A DNA stretch of 64,000 bases from positions 3,166,001-3,230,000 of the forward strand of contig NZ_CAESCH010000001.1 of assembly GCF_903166545.1 (NCBI RefSeq), in the 5' to 3' direction. Within the stretch, counting starts at the first letter, position 1, and every line of letters starts with the position of its first letter. The notes below the pieces were generated by a model. The model worked only from the letters and a program-made list of their open reading frames with translations, searched no databases and was not told the origin of the DNA. This stretch comes from Metabacillus schmidteae. Lineage in GTDB: Bacteria; Bacillota; Bacilli; Bacillales; Bacillaceae. Shown here one piece after another: positions 16,638 to 25,342 of the stretch. The position numbers were made by a program, and so were the translations under genes.

Positions 16638-17114
16638 TTAGAATATTTCTTTATAGTAACTAAGCGTTGGAACAATTAGACCCGAATCATACATACTATC
16701 AAGCTCTGATTTGTTCACCCACTTAATATCAATTACCTCATCATGTTGCAGCATCGCACCTGAAAGATCAAAAGTTTGCTCAAAGACCCAAATATCACAG
16801 AAATTATTTTCTCGACGTTCACTTCTTACTAACTTACCGTTCAATTTTATTAAATCTATTCCTATTTCTTCTTTTACTTCACGAAGGGCTCCTTCCAGAC
16901 TTTCCTCACCTGCTAAAATAGATCCTCCCGTACACTCCCATAGGTTGGGGTGGGTTTTATCTGGATGTCGCTTAGTTACAAGAATTTCCCCTTTCTTATT
17001 TCTAATCCATACATGAACAACTATATGATATTCACCTTCTAGTAATGGGATTCCGCGTTTATGTGTTTTATTTATTTTTTTCCTATTGAAATCATATAGA
17101 TCCCAGAGCTCCAA
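16638..17114 (-). CDS. Nudix hydrolase, IPP-isomerase-like branch
   Basis: The TTG at 17112-17114 is seven bases after GGGAGG and gives the family N-terminus MELWDLYDFNRKK. The 158-residue protein has the Nudix box GGSILAGEESLEGALREVKE-EIGI (about residues 61-84), preceded by HPNLWECTGG. This group resembles YfcD/IPP-isomerase-type Nudix proteins whose substrate is usually unknown. It is the second of three Nudix genes in the window. Confidence 0.88.
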   Translation of the reverse strand: MELWDLYDFNRKKINKTHKRGIPLLEGEYHIVVHVWIRNKKGEILVTKRHPDKTHPNLWECTGGSILAGEESLEGALREVKEEIGIDLIKLNGKLVRSERRENNFCDIWVFEQTFDLSGAMLQHDEVIDIKWVNKSELDSMYDSGLIVPTLSYYKEIF

Positions 17115-17159
17115 ACTATTTCCTCCCAACTATTTAAAACTGCAAATAGACAAATGAAT

Positions 17160-17651
17160 TTAGATTTTTTCTTTATACCATTTTCTAAGTTGATTAATAT
17201 GAGCTTGATGATAGCGATTATGATCAGCGATGTGCCAAAGTCCCCATCGAATGGTTGCTTTCTTTTCATTTCCATGACCAAAAGTGACAACTGAATCTAA
17301 ATCATCATCTGTCAATTGTATACATGTATCATTTAACATTTTTAATACATTTTCATATTCATTCAAAAGCTCTTCCAAAGTCTTGCCTTTGGACATAGGA
17401 AGCCTGCCATTCGCATCTATCATGGGACCAAATTGTTCGTTTAATGAAGCAGGAAGTGGTTCTCCTTTTATTCTATAAACCCAATTGAGGTCAACAAACA
17501 TGATATGTTTTATTAACTGAGCTGTGCTATTAAACTTGTCATTTGGACCCTTGTATTCTACTTCTTCTTGCGACATGCCATTAGTTATAAATTGTAGTCT
17601 TTGACTATTTTCTTTCACAGCTGAATATAACATTCCTACGATGGGTGTCAT
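17160..17651 (-). CDS. DinB-family metalloprotein
   Basis: The start chosen is ATG 17649-17651, eight bases after AAAGGTG; a longer frame to 17738 lacks a ribosome site. The 163-residue product is a four-helix DinB/YfiT-type protein. Metal ligands are expected at His in TAQLIKHIMFVDLNW (helix 2) and the two His of HIADHNRYHQAHINQL in the last helix. Some relatives are thiol S-transferases (bacillithiol-dependent). The DNA-damage name is historical. It is one of three DinB genes here. Confidence 0.8.
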   Translation of the reverse strand: MTPIVGMLYSAVKENSQRLQFITNGMSQEEVEYKGPNDKFNSTAQLIKHIMFVDLNWVYRIKGEPLPASLNEQFGPMIDANGRLPMSKGKTLEELLNEYENVLKMLNDTCIQLTDDDLDSVVTFGHGNEKKATIRWGLWHIADHNRYHQAHINQLRKWYKEKI

Positions 17652-17764
17652 ATCTTTTTCACCTTTTAAATCGTAAAGCATAAATCCTGCCTCCCAGACC
17701 TCTTTGTATTTTCCAACATAATTTTCCTTTCCAATCAAAAAATAGCCTGATTGTTTATGAACAA

Positions 17765-18058
17765 TTAGTCGATATGGTTGTTCTCCTTTTTTCCAAATAG
17801 TACAGATGTAAAGTAAGTAAATATAGCAGTTAATAGACCTGCACCAAACAATATGCTTCCAATAATGACAAAGTTATTTTTATACGTATTAACAATCATG
17901 TTGTATTGGCTTGTATCAGCGATACCATCTGCTTGCTCAAGGAGCCAAGAATCCCCTAGAGCTGTTGCAAAAGAAATACTTGAAAACATCAGAACTAATC
18001 CTGCTATTGCTAATAAAGATGAAATAATACTTAATGCCTTACTATGTTCCTTTAACAA
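17765..18058 (-). CDS. Small membrane protein, 97 residues
   Basis: It starts at TTG 18056-18058 after GGGGGGATCTAT. Two membrane segments (SIISSLLAIAGLVLMFSSIS and FVIIGSILFGAGLLTAIFTY) flank an external loop with NMIVNTYKNN. The tail KKENNHID is charged. No family was recognised. Confidence 0.6.
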   Translation of the reverse strand: MLKEHSKALSIISSLLAIAGLVLMFSSISFATALGDSWLLEQADGIADTSQYNMIVNTYKNNFVIIGSILFGAGLLTAIFTYFTSVLFGKKENNHID

Positions 18059-18135
18059 ATAGATCCCCCCCTAAACTTAATAAACCCTTAAAGTATTTCT
18101 CTAAATTGTTTTATAAGGTAATATGGAATATCTTT

Positions 18136-18840
18136 TCATTTTCCAAGTGAAAACCCATCAAATAAACGACCCCCATGAGGTTCCAATACCTTATCAACTA
18201 ATTGAACAACCTTCTTTTTCTCACCTGTTTTATAAAAAACATTAAAAGCCGCTACAAACTCTTCTGTAAAATTCTCATCATATTGGTTTAGAGCCCGTAC
18301 AATCCATTTCGAAGAACCAATCCACTGACGATTTGTTCTTAATACAAATTCGTGAACAAGGTAAGCTATTGTATTGGCTATAAATATGTCTTCAGCTCGG
18401 TTATTACTTCCTGAAAAATCATCCAGTGCATCAGTTATAAAATATCGTTTCGTATTTATCATTTCTTTAGACCATATTTCCGGCCCCTTTTCTAAAATTT
18501 CTTTAGCTTCCTTTTTTATAGATTCTAAGATTCCTACATCTCTTAAGATAATCCCTTCGGAAATCATTCTTGGCATAGAAGGCTTAGCAGACTTGCAGTC
18601 CATTTCTATAAAGTATTTGTATGAAGTTAAATTATGAACAAAAACCTCTATAGCCCATCCAAAGTCAAACATTGATTCCCTATATGATGATGTGAGATTT
18701 TCATCGAAAATGACAATATCCAGATCAGATGTTTCTGTAGCCTCCCCCCTAACAACACTTCCAGCTAATATAGCTCCTTGGCAATTTGAAAAGTTCTTAT
18801 CAATAAATTGTTTTGCTGCTACTATTGGATCTATCTTCAT
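18136..18840 (-). CDS. Nucleotidyltransferase-domain protein
   Basis: The 234-residue protein contains the polymerase-beta-type nucleotidyltransferase motif AGSVVRGEATETSDLDIVIF (about residues 26-45) with the catalytic D-x-D pair, and a second acidic residue in WAIEVFVHN. A helical C-terminal part with KWIVRALNQYD follows. Relatives include aminoglycoside/lincosamide nucleotidyltransferases and MNT antitoxins; the length and added helical domain favour an antibiotic- or small-molecule-modifying type. ATG 18838-18840 and GTG 18841-18843 are both possible starts behind AGGTG. Confidence 0.8.
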   Translation of the reverse strand: MKIDPIVAAKQFIDKNFSNCQGAILAGSVVRGEATETSDLDIVIFDENLTSSYRESMFDFGWAIEVFVHNLTSYKYFIEMDCKSAKPSMPRMISEGIILRDVGILESIKKEAKEILEKGPEIWSKEMINTKRYFITDALDDFSGSNNRAEDIFIANTIAYLVHEFVLRTNRQWIGSSKWIVRALNQYDENFTEEFVAAFNVFYKTGEKKKVVQLVDKVLEPHGGRLFDGFSLGK

Positions 18841-18922
18841 CACTCACTGCACCTCTAACCATCTTTTTATTTCTGCTTAACAATTGTTTAACAAGTACGA
18901 CGACTATATTTTTAAAAAAATC

Positions 18923-19189
18923 TCACATAGGTATATATCCTTTAGTAAAGTAAACATAAATCATTACTGGGATAAAACTAAATAGCATAGCTAAATTGAT
19001 TATTGCCAAAAGTCTATTCTTTGCTAGGTAACCGAAACAAAAGCCTATTGGACTAAGGATGAATGTTAGCATTCCATAGGGTTTTTGGATGTTAAGCACC
19101 AGATAAGGTACCCATGAAATAACACTAAAAAGAAAAAGAGTTAAGGAAAGATAGTATAATATTTTTGTTTTTAAAGTGATTGTACTCAT
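18923..19189 (-). CDS. Small membrane protein, 88 residues
   Basis: There are three hydrophobic segments (ILYYLSLTLFLFSVISWVPY, MLTFILSPIGFCFGYLA and LLAIINLAMLFSFIPVMIYV). The spacing and the PIGFCFGYLAKNRLL loop resemble small DUF-type membrane proteins of Bacillus. The ribosome site is weak. The function is unknown. Confidence 0.6.
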   Translation of the reverse strand: MSTITLKTKILYYLSLTLFLFSVISWVPYLVLNIQKPYGMLTFILSPIGFCFGYLAKNRLLAIINLAMLFSFIPVMIYVYFTKGYIPM

Positions 19190-19369
19190 TTATTCTAATC
19201 TCCATTATCAAACTAAGCTTCTATTACCCTGCCTGTCGTTAAGTACATTTCTTACAGCATCTTCCTAATTTTAACATAACCATCATCCTTGTTTTTCTAA
19301 AATTTATAACATAAATTGAAATAAGCACCCCTCTTATATCAGAAAGATGCTTGTTTGCGAAAGATTTCC

Positions 19370-19879
19370 TTATGATCTTTTTGCGAATTCCTTATCAGAC
19401 AACCCCAAAATGTCTGTGTTTTTAGGTATATGGCCAAGTAAACGCAATATCGTTACAATTTGCCCTTTATGATGGAATTCATGAGTAATTGAATGGAACT
19501 GTAATTGGTGTGGAGTTTTACTTACTAACCCACTACCCGGTTTCCAAGAAGGCTCTTTTTCGATATACTCTTCAAATTTGTCTTTGAATTGATCAAATAA
19601 ACTCTCTACATATTCATCAGCTTGTTTATAATAGCGTTGAATATCATCTACCTTCATATTATGAATTACTTCTTTCGTTAATAATGGAGATGATGTCTCA
19701 GATAGCAAAAAAGAACCTATCCACGCATGATAGCATCCTGCCATATGAACTAATGAATCTCTAATACTCTGAAAACCAAATTCAAACTCTTTTGTAAGTT
19801 CATCTTCAGTTAATTTTCTACATTGATCTAATAAAATTTGACGCGTTTGTTTTACCCACTCATATTCTATCTTCTCCAT
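19370..19879 (-). CDS. DinB-family metalloprotein
   Basis: This 169-residue protein starts at ATG behind AAAGGAGGG. It has the DinB helix-bundle layout with metal-ligand candidates His45 (RDSLVHMAGCYHAWI) and the C-terminal HSITHEFHHKGQIVTILRLL (two His in H-x3-H spacing plus HH). Proteins of this group are often stress-induced in Bacillus. The reaction is unknown. Upstream lies a 470-base gap with repeat copies. Confidence 0.85.
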   Translation of the reverse strand: MEKIEYEWVKQTRQILLDQCRKLTEDELTKEFEFGFQSIRDSLVHMAGCYHAWIGSFLLSETSSPLLTKEVIHNMKVDDIQRYYKQADEYVESLFDQFKDKFEEYIEKEPSWKPGSGLVSKTPHQLQFHSITHEFHHKGQIVTILRLLGHIPKNTDILGLSDKEFAKRS

Positions 19880-20348
19880 AGTTTTTTCCCTCCTTTAATA
19901 AAGTGAAATTTTTCTTTTTACTATACACTAATTAGTACCACGAGTAACATCTAATATATGGCCCTATAATGAAAAAGAGCGACACCCATAATCAAGAGCA
20001 GCGCTTCGATTTCTGAAGATCATAGAATACCTAACATACCCTTAACCCTCTATTCTTTTCTTTTGAGCTCTATTACTGAAGACCGTTGATTGATTCCTGT
20101 GCTGTGCAACAAATGACTTTTGTTAGTTTTTTTCTTTTAATTAGCACACATTAGTCAATAAATAAAGTTTAAATTAATAATTCATTGCAAGAGCGGATAA
20201 TTAAAGAACACTGAATAAATCTCTATATGATGAGTACCTATTAACCTTTAAAAATATACTATAGTTTATATAAAATTGATCTAACTGTCCAAACTATAAA
20301 TTACTTTTTGAATAGAATAAATCATCTCAATAAAAGGAGGAGAAATAA
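19880..20348. other. Divergent intergenic region with repeats
   Basis: About 19965-20100 holds two degenerate dispersed-repeat copies (AGCGACACCCATAATCAAGAGCAGCGCT... TTCTGAAGATCATAG; ATTACTGAAGACCGTTG). About 20290-20310 (CAAACTATAAATTACTTT) has a weak sigma-K-like -10 (ATAaatTA) upstream of the plus-strand gene at 20349. No ORF is supported. Confidence 0.4.
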
Positions 20349-20657
20349 ATGAGTAGAGTTTGGAGAAACGAAGATATCTTCGGCAGTAATAAACGTTCAA
20401 GAAATGAAGTTAAAAATGACGTCAAAAATGACGTAGACACAGATGTAGAATCTATCCTTGATAACGACCTAGATAATGAAAACGATATTAATTTAAAAGA
20501 TAAAAATACAAATATTGCAAGAGCAAAGGTGTTTAATAGTGGGAATTCTAGATTGGATGTCGATATTACTGTAGATAGCGACTCTCGAGCAAGAGTAAGG
20601 GCTAGATCAGATGCTGATTCTGATCAGGATCAAGAACAAGAGCAAGAACAAGATTAA
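20349..20657 (+). CDS. Low-complexity acidic protein, candidate spore-surface protein
   Basis: The 102-residue product starts behind AAAAGGAGGAGAAATAA. It is highly charged, rich in Asp, Asn, Arg and Glu, and made of short Asp-Val repeats (NEVKNDVKNDVDTDVES), a motif NSGNSRLDVDITVDSDS and an acidic Gln-Glu tail (DQDQEQEQEQD). It has no hydrophobic core, so it is likely disordered or structural. The motif NSGNS-x-x-DV recurs in the next gene, which suggests a shared assembly. A spore-coat role is inferred from composition only. Confidence 0.55.
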   Translation: MSRVWRNEDIFGSNKRSRNEVKNDVKNDVDTDVESILDNDLDNENDINLKDKNTNIARAKVFNSGNSRLDVDITVDSDSRARVRARSDADSDQDQEQEQEQD

Positions 20658-20671
20658 TAAAGTTTTATAGG

Positions 20672-20697
20672 GATACTAGTTTTTCTAGTATCTCTTT
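20672..20697 (+). terminator. Hairpin between the two candidate spore genes
   Basis: GATACTAG-TTTTT-CTAGTATC (20672-20692) followed by TCTTTT. It could terminate or attenuate transcription between the two genes and so give unequal amounts of the two proteins. Confidence 0.65.
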
Positions 20698-20722
20698 TAG
20701 TAAAAATAAGGAGGAATTAAGG

Positions 20723-21022
20723 ATGAGGATTCCAGCTGAGAACATACTTAAAACCGTAATAGATAATAGTGGAAACTCAGACGTTGACCTTGTAGTAAAT
20801 ATAGATATCGAAACAAAAGCGATTGCTTATGGTTTAATATGCAGTTTATATGCTAAGGGGGATTTAGATGACCTCCAATTAGAAAAGGCAATTGATAAGC
20901 TGGATTCATTAATAGAGAGGGATAAGAAAAGAGACCAATTAAATCAAAACAAAGTCATTGAGAGTAAACCCAAATTAAACGATTATCCTCAAAGCAACAA
21001 AAGAAGAAGAAGCTGGTTATAA
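20723..21022 (+). CDS. Candidate spore-surface protein, CotX-like layout
   Basis: The 99-residue product is preceded by AAGGAGGAATTAAGG. Residues 10-50 (TVIDNSGNSDVDLVVNIDIE then KAIAYGLICSLYAKGDLDD) recall the layout of CotX/CotV domains, where a hydrophobic helix follows a short beta pair; the similarity is weak. The C-terminus is basic (NKRRRSWL). It shares the NSGNS-DV motif with the preceding gene, 65 bases away in the same direction. The function is inferred. Confidence 0.5.
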   Translation: MRIPAENILKTVIDNSGNSDVDLVVNIDIETKAIAYGLICSLYAKGDLDDLQLEKAIDKLDSLIERDKKRDQLNQNKVIESKPKLNDYPQSNKRRRSWL

Positions 21023-21117
21023 ACCACCTTTCTTCTTTACATAGTACCATTAGAGAGCTCTAAACTTCTTTTTAATAGGTATATATTTACAAACTTACTT
21101 CCACCCATTAAAAGCTA

Positions 21118-21205
21118 GCAGGTGTCCTTCAATAATCTGGCCCACAAGAACGATGCTATTGTCTATAGGATAGTAGAACAGCGCTGTATTGCTGAATTTT
21201 ACTCC
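21118..21205. repeat. Dispersed intergenic repeat, degenerate
   Basis: GGTGTCCTTCAATAATCTGGCCCACAAGAACGATGC... AGAACAGCGCTGTATTGCTGAAT carries the ATCTGGCC and GCGCT...TTGCTGAA modules seen at 6880-6930. Confidence 0.45.
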
Positions 21206-21285
21206 TTCAATATTTAAGCCAATAGTTCATTAAAAAAACCTCCTTTTTGATTTATAATCATATTAAAGTGGAGGTTATGAACATA

Positions 21286-21684
21286 ATGCAAAAACAAAAT
21301 ACATTAACTAAATTAAAAAGCTTTGCAAAAAAATTAAAACTTAATTTATTTGTACTTTATTTATCATATAATGATCAAAGAGTCACTTGGTTTGCAAAAG
21401 TAGTTGCTATTTGTGTCGTGGCTTATGCTTTTAGTCCAATCGATTTAATACCAGATTTTATACCTGTTCTGGGCTATCTTGATGATTTGGTCCTTGTCCC
21501 ACTTGGAATTTCATTAGCGTTAAAATTAATTCCAACAATAGTTATCGATGAGAATCGAGCCAAAGCAGAAGAAATTAGAAAAAATGGTAAGCCTAAAAAT
21601 TGGTTTGTAGGTTTTCTATTTATTTTTATATGGATTATCTTTGCAATATGGATTAGTAAATTGATATATAGATTTTTTCTGTAA
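21286..21684 (+). CDS. DUF1232 (YkvA-like) membrane protein
   Basis: The ATG at 21286 is favoured by GGAGG 11 bases upstream; ATG 21277 is too close. The 132-residue product has the DUF1232 core YAFSPIDLIPDFIPVLGYLD then DLVLVPLGISLALKLIP (about residues 45-82) and a C-terminal membrane helix. The family is a small membrane protein of unknown role, and the S-P-x-D-L-I-P-D motif is its hallmark. It is monocistronic. Confidence 0.88.
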   Translation: MQKQNTLTKLKSFAKKLKLNLFVLYLSYNDQRVTWFAKVVAICVVAYAFSPIDLIPDFIPVLGYLDDLVLVPLGISLALKLIPTIVIDENRAKAEEIRKNGKPKNWFVGFLFIFIWIIFAIWISKLIYRFFL

Positions 21685-21764
21685 CTAGGGCGATGTGATG
21701 ATTACTTCGTCTTTTTTCATTACTTCGCAATTTTCTTTTCATGCACAGAAAAAAACGCATTCAT

Positions 21765-21825
21765 AATGAAACAATGTGCTCAACTATTGAAGATTGTTGT
21801 TGACCAATAGTCCCGTTTTAAGTAT
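21765..21825. repeat. Dispersed intergenic repeat, degenerate
   Basis: GTGCTCAACTATTGAAGATTGTTGTTGACCAATAGTCCCGTTTTAAGTATA matches the 'TTGTTGAAGATnG ... CCCGTTnnnTAAG' half of the family. Confidence 0.45.
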
Positions 21826-21926
21826 ATTGTTTTAGCAATTTTTAAATAAATCATTTTATCACTCCACTGTGTTTGAAAACTTGTTCTTTCTGCAAAAGAG
21901 ATTAAAAAGAAAGAATGTATTTTTTC

Positions 21927-22421
21927 TCACACCGACCTTTGCACTTTTCGTAATAAGCTTAATTGCCAAGGCAACCAATAACCATAAACAACAATGAATA
22001 CAGGAATAGACCACCAAGTTTGCCATCCTTTTAACTTCATATATCCTACTTGAACAAGCGCCCATTCAGATAAGGAGGATAAGATTGTGAAAAGAACAAT
22101 GTACAGCCATTTCTTTTCCTGTTTAAAGTAATTTAGATATATGACGGCATAACACGAAGGGATGATTGCGTAACTTATGAAATCACCTATTCCTTCTTTC
22201 TGTATATCATGCCCCAGATCAAATACATCAAGATAATTTAACATAATGAATACATCTATTACTATTGCTACATAGTCCGTGGTACAAAAGATAAAATAAA
22301 TCTCTCCCCAGCTTAATCGCTTTGGCATAAAAAATACATATGCTAACATTATGACACCTAATGAAATGGGAACCCAGATTCCTTTTGAAGACAAATCTAA
22401 GTTTTCGATAAACTTATCCAT
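21927..22421 (-). CDS. CBO0543-like multi-pass membrane protein
   Basis: The protein has five to six membrane segments and ends in LSEWALVQVGYMKLKGWQTW and WSIPVFIVVYGYWLPW, the signature end of the CBO0543 family found in Bacillus and Clostridium. ATG 22419-22421 lies 15 bases after AAGGAGG, a long spacing. The alternative ATG at 22454 has only GAGTAGGA directly abutting it. The function is unknown; the family occurs mainly in spore formers. Confidence 0.75.
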   Translation of the reverse strand: MDKFIENLDLSSKGIWVPISLGVIMLAYVFFMPKRLSWGEIYFIFCTTDYVAIVIDVFIMLNYLDVFDLGHDIQKEGIGDFISYAIIPSCYAVIYLNYFKQEKKWLYIVLFTILSSLSEWALVQVGYMKLKGWQTWWSIPVFIVVYGYWLPWQLSLLRKVQRSV

Positions 22422-22598
22422 ATACGTGTTAGTTATCCTCCTTAGAATAAACATTCCTACTCATATTCTAAGCAAAAAAATATTATTTATTTATTTGTGT
22501 ACGTCAAGAATTCGTATTAGTAAAAAGAATTCATAATCCCTCCCTCCCTTGGCAAACTAATGTGAGAAATGGATTTCTTTGTCTCGGGAGGAATAACC

Positions 22599-24020
22599 TT
22601 GAATCAAACCTGGCTTTCATTAATTCCTTTTATCATCGTCATCGCCATGTCCATATGGCTAAAAAACATCCTGCCTAGCTTAGTGATTGGCATTTTAGTG
22701 GGGTCCATCATTGTTTCTGCTAATCTGTTGGTGGGAATGGAGCAAGCGGTATCCTATATCGTCACCACACTTTCCGATGCAACGAACATTAAAATTATCG
22801 GCTTTTTATATTTATTTGGCGGTCTTGTCGGGATGATGAATATCGCCGGAGGTATTAAGGGGTTTTCAGAATGGGCCGGGACGAAAATCCGTACCGAACG
22901 GGGATTGCTCATTTTTATTTGGCTTACCCTACCCTTTACATTTATGATGCCGATGTTTCGGATTATGATGATTGGGCCGATTATTAAATCACTCATAAAA
23001 AAGATGAACCTTTCTAAGCAAAAAGTAGGAATGACATTGGATATTTCAACAGAATCTATCATTGTGCTGCTTCCGGTTGCAACGGCTTTTGTTGGGTTCA
23101 TGGTTTCTTTGGTGGAAGGCGGCATTAGTGGGTTAAATCTGGGGATGTCTCCTTATGAAGTGTTTTTGTTAAGTATTTTGTTTAACTTTTATGCGATCAT
23201 TATGCTAATTATAGGGATTGTGCAGACGTTTTGGAAACCTAGAAAAACGAAACAAAGGGGCAACCAGGAACAGAAGGATTTGGAACAAGAGGAACATGAA
23301 TACCACCGCATGGGGATTAAAAAAGAATTATCCCTTGTAAAAGCACAGCCTTGGCATTTGATTGTTCCTGTCTTTTTATTGCTGTCATTGTCTTTATCTC
23401 TGTTATGGCAAAACGGTGTTGCACAGGGAGCTGAGACGATATTTGAAGCCTTTTCTATGGCGGATGCAACGTTTGTGATGCTCCTGGCTGTTTTTATTAC
23501 ACTTATCTTAACCTATGTTTTTTATGTCGTCAGACGCGTGAAAATGAACGAAATTCTCTATCATTTTTACGATGGCGGCAATCAAATGATGGAAGCAATC
23601 AGCCTCCTTATTCTCATTTGGGCATTAACATTAGCGGCTGAAGATCTGGGTTTTTCTGAGTTTATCAGCAACTCGCTAGGAAGCTTTCTGCCCGCATATC
23701 TAACTCCTGCAGCAATTTTTGTTCTTGGGTCTGTTGTCGGGTATTTTATTGGAAGCTCCTGGGGGACTTGGGGACTGTTCATGCCACTTGGCATCACACT
23801 AGCTGTAGCCACTGGAGCCTCCATCCCATTAACAGTTGGTGCTGTCTTTGCAAGCGGAGCATTTGGTGCACTCACCTCTCCGCTGGGTGACACAACCATC
23901 ACAACAGCCTCCATTCTCGACATGGACCTCATCGACTACGCACGCTACAAATTGAAGGTCTCAACGATTGGCGGGGTTATTGCAGCTGTGTTATTTGTTG
24001 TGAGTGCTTTGTTTCTTTAG
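22599..24020 (+). CDS. Na+/H+ antiporter, NhaC family
   Basis: The TTG at 22599 sits seven bases after GGGAGG; the ATG at 22569 has no ribosome site. The 473-residue protein has about twelve membrane segments, with an intracellular loop of charged residues near 210-250 (RKTKQRGNQEQKDLEQEEHE). The C-terminal half contains FIGSSWGTWGLFMPLGITLA and GALTSPLGDTTITTASILD, matching NhaC-type antiporters where SSWGT and the D-T-T region form the ion path. It should export Na+ or another cation or organic ion for protons. Its codons are more GC-rich than the accessory genes around it. Confidence 0.88.
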   Translation: MNQTWLSLIPFIIVIAMSIWLKNILPSLVIGILVGSIIVSANLLVGMEQAVSYIVTTLSDATNIKIIGFLYLFGGLVGMMNIAGGIKGFSEWAGTKIRTERGLLIFIWLTLPFTFMMPMFRIMMIGPIIKSLIKKMNLSKQKVGMTLDISTESIIVLLPVATAFVGFMVSLVEGGISGLNLGMSPYEVFLLSILFNFYAIIMLIIGIVQTFWKPRKTKQRGNQEQKDLEQEEHEYHRMGIKKELSLVKAQPWHLIVPVFLLLSLSLSLLWQNGVAQGAETIFEAFSMADATFVMLLAVFITLILTYVFYVVRRVKMNEILYHFYDGGNQMMEAISLLILIWALTLAAEDLGFSEFISNSLGSFLPAYLTPAAIFVLGSVVGYFIGSSWGTWGLFMPLGITLAVATGASIPLTVGAVFASGAFGALTSPLGDTTITTASILDMDLIDYARYKLKVSTIGGVIAAVLFVVSALFL

Positions 24021-24021
24021 G

Positions 24022-24065
24022 GACGGAGGGATAGGGACGGAGGGACAGGTTTGTTGTCCCTCCAT
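24022..24065 (+). repeat. GGGACGGAGGGA direct duplication and inverted CCCTCC
   Basis: GGGACGGAGGGA occurs twice (24021-24032 and 24037-24048) and is followed by TTGTTGTCCCTCC, so GGAGGGACA and TGTCCCTCC can pair. It lies directly after the antiporter stop and may act as its terminator. 'Gggacggagggacag' sequences recur in Bacillus genomes (from memory). Confidence 0.6.
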
Positions 24066-24178
24066 TTACTGGAAACAGAACTTTAACTAGAATTAATAAA
24101 GTTAAAGATTTATCTCTGATTAAAAAATCCCACAATTAAAATTAATCGGGTGCATTCTTACTAAATGACACAAAAATT

Positions 24179-24206
24179 GACGTATGGATTGGCATACGTC
24201 CTTTTC
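24179..24206 (+). terminator. Rho-independent terminator
   Basis: GACGTATG (24179-24186), loop GATTGG, CATACGTC (24193-24200), then CTTTT. It has a perfect 8-bp stem. Confidence 0.75.
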
Positions 24207-24334
24207 CTTATTTATAAGGTTTCTACGAAATCCCCTTAACTTTGGCATAGCAATCGCCATCATTATTATGATGGCAATGAGAATTGTACCATTAAATTTA
24301 CAGTGCTGTTTTGAATACCAAATTATTGAGACAT

Positions 24335-24790
24335 TGAGGGGCCGCGCACTTATCTGTTGGGGGTAAGGTAAAGCACCTGGATTGAAAAAATAGAAGGAAA
24401 AATTTCGCTTATTTTAGGAATTATTATTAAAAAATTCATAAATAGACGGATAGATTCCGCCTATTGACTCGAAAAATGTGAAAAAGAGAGATTTTGCTTT
24501 ACATAATCGGAAAACCTCCGCTTATTTATCCCGAAACAAGCTCAATACTGCATCTAACCGGAAAATCTCCGCTTATTTTTCCTTTTGCTGGTTACTCGAT
24601 TCAAGACAAGACATCCTATTAAAAGTAAGTGAGACTTTATATAAATTAAGGCTTTGAATTCCTAATAATGAAACTCATTACATTACTATGGCGAGTTTCC
24701 CCTTTTTATATATCAATATCGTTTTCAATACCACTGTCATATCATCACGTATTTTATGAAAGCACCTCAAAACGGAACCCTTTGTAAAAT
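24335..24790 (+). repeat. Long repeat, copy A (inverted partner at 43200-43620)
   Basis: Roughly 430-450 bases that match the reverse complement of 43200-43620 along nearly the whole length. Anchors are TGTTGGGGGTAAGGTAAAGCA at the start, TAAATAGACGG, GAAAAATGTGAAAAAGA, GCATCTAAC-GGAAAATCTCC, CATCCTATTAA and AAAGCACCTCAAAACGGA at the end. It contains several short GCGGA...TCCGC palindromes and no ORF. No transposase is encoded, so it is a non-coding repeat. Confidence 0.85.
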
Positions 24791-24873
24791 TTTATAACTG
24801 TTCACATGAAACACTATCAAAACGAAACTTCCTACAAATAAAAACGTCTAAAAAGATAAAAAGGGAGGTTAAG

Positions 24874-25215
24874 ATGAACAAATTAGTTTATATACAAATA
24901 CTACTTCTATTAACAATAACTCTAACTGGTTGCCATTTATTTGATTCAAAGTCTGATTTACCTATCGAAATGGTAGCATTCAATAGCCTTACAAGTGAGG
25001 AATTAGAGTTAATTCCAGTAAGTCCAAAAGATTCGACTGTTAAGAAAATAGCAATTGATCATGAGAACAAACCTCTCATTAATCGTGAATATAACAAGGA
25101 CGAAGTTTATTGTGTTACTTTTCATAATACAGAGACAGATACCTCCGGAACGCTCACTGTATTTGTTGATATCGATAAGAAAAATGTTGTAGGAAAAGGA
25201 TTTACCAGTAAATAA
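24874..25215 (+). CDS. Putative small lipoprotein
   Basis: The 113-residue product starts at ATG behind AAAGGGAGG. The signal peptide MNKLVYIQILLLLTITLTGC ends in a lipobox (LTGC), so Cys20 should be lipidated and the protein held on the outer face of the membrane. The mature part is about 93 residues and beta-rich (VYCVTFHNTETDTSGTLTVF). No family was recognised. It is monocistronic, just downstream of repeat copy A. Confidence 0.7.
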   Translation: MNKLVYIQILLLLTITLTGCHLFDSKSDLPIEMVAFNSLTSEELELIPVSPKDSTVKKIAIDHENKPLINREYNKDEVYCVTFHNTETDTSGTLTVFVDIDKKNVVGKGFTSK

Positions 25216-25342
25216 ATACCTTCCTTTTTCAAAAGTTTTTTAAAATTCTCCCTTGTATCTAAATATGTAAGATACATTATGTACATAATATCTTAATCTC
25301 AAGTTGTATTAGATCAACCTTTTCCAATTAATGGTGGGACAC

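Noticed and set aside
18136..18840. Minimal MNT/HEPN toxin-antitoxin pair
   Set aside because: The nucleotidyltransferase domain is fused to a long helical region and no HEPN-like gene is adjacent.
683..21205. Integron attC sites
   Set aside because: GTTAG...TTTAAC boxes at first look like attC cores, but the boxes at the two ends are direct and not inverted, the imperfect stem with bulged bases is missing, and no integrase is in the window.
22754..23932. Minus-strand ORFs inside the NhaC gene
   Set aside because: They are shadows of a long, well-supported membrane protein on the plus strand and lack ribosome sites.
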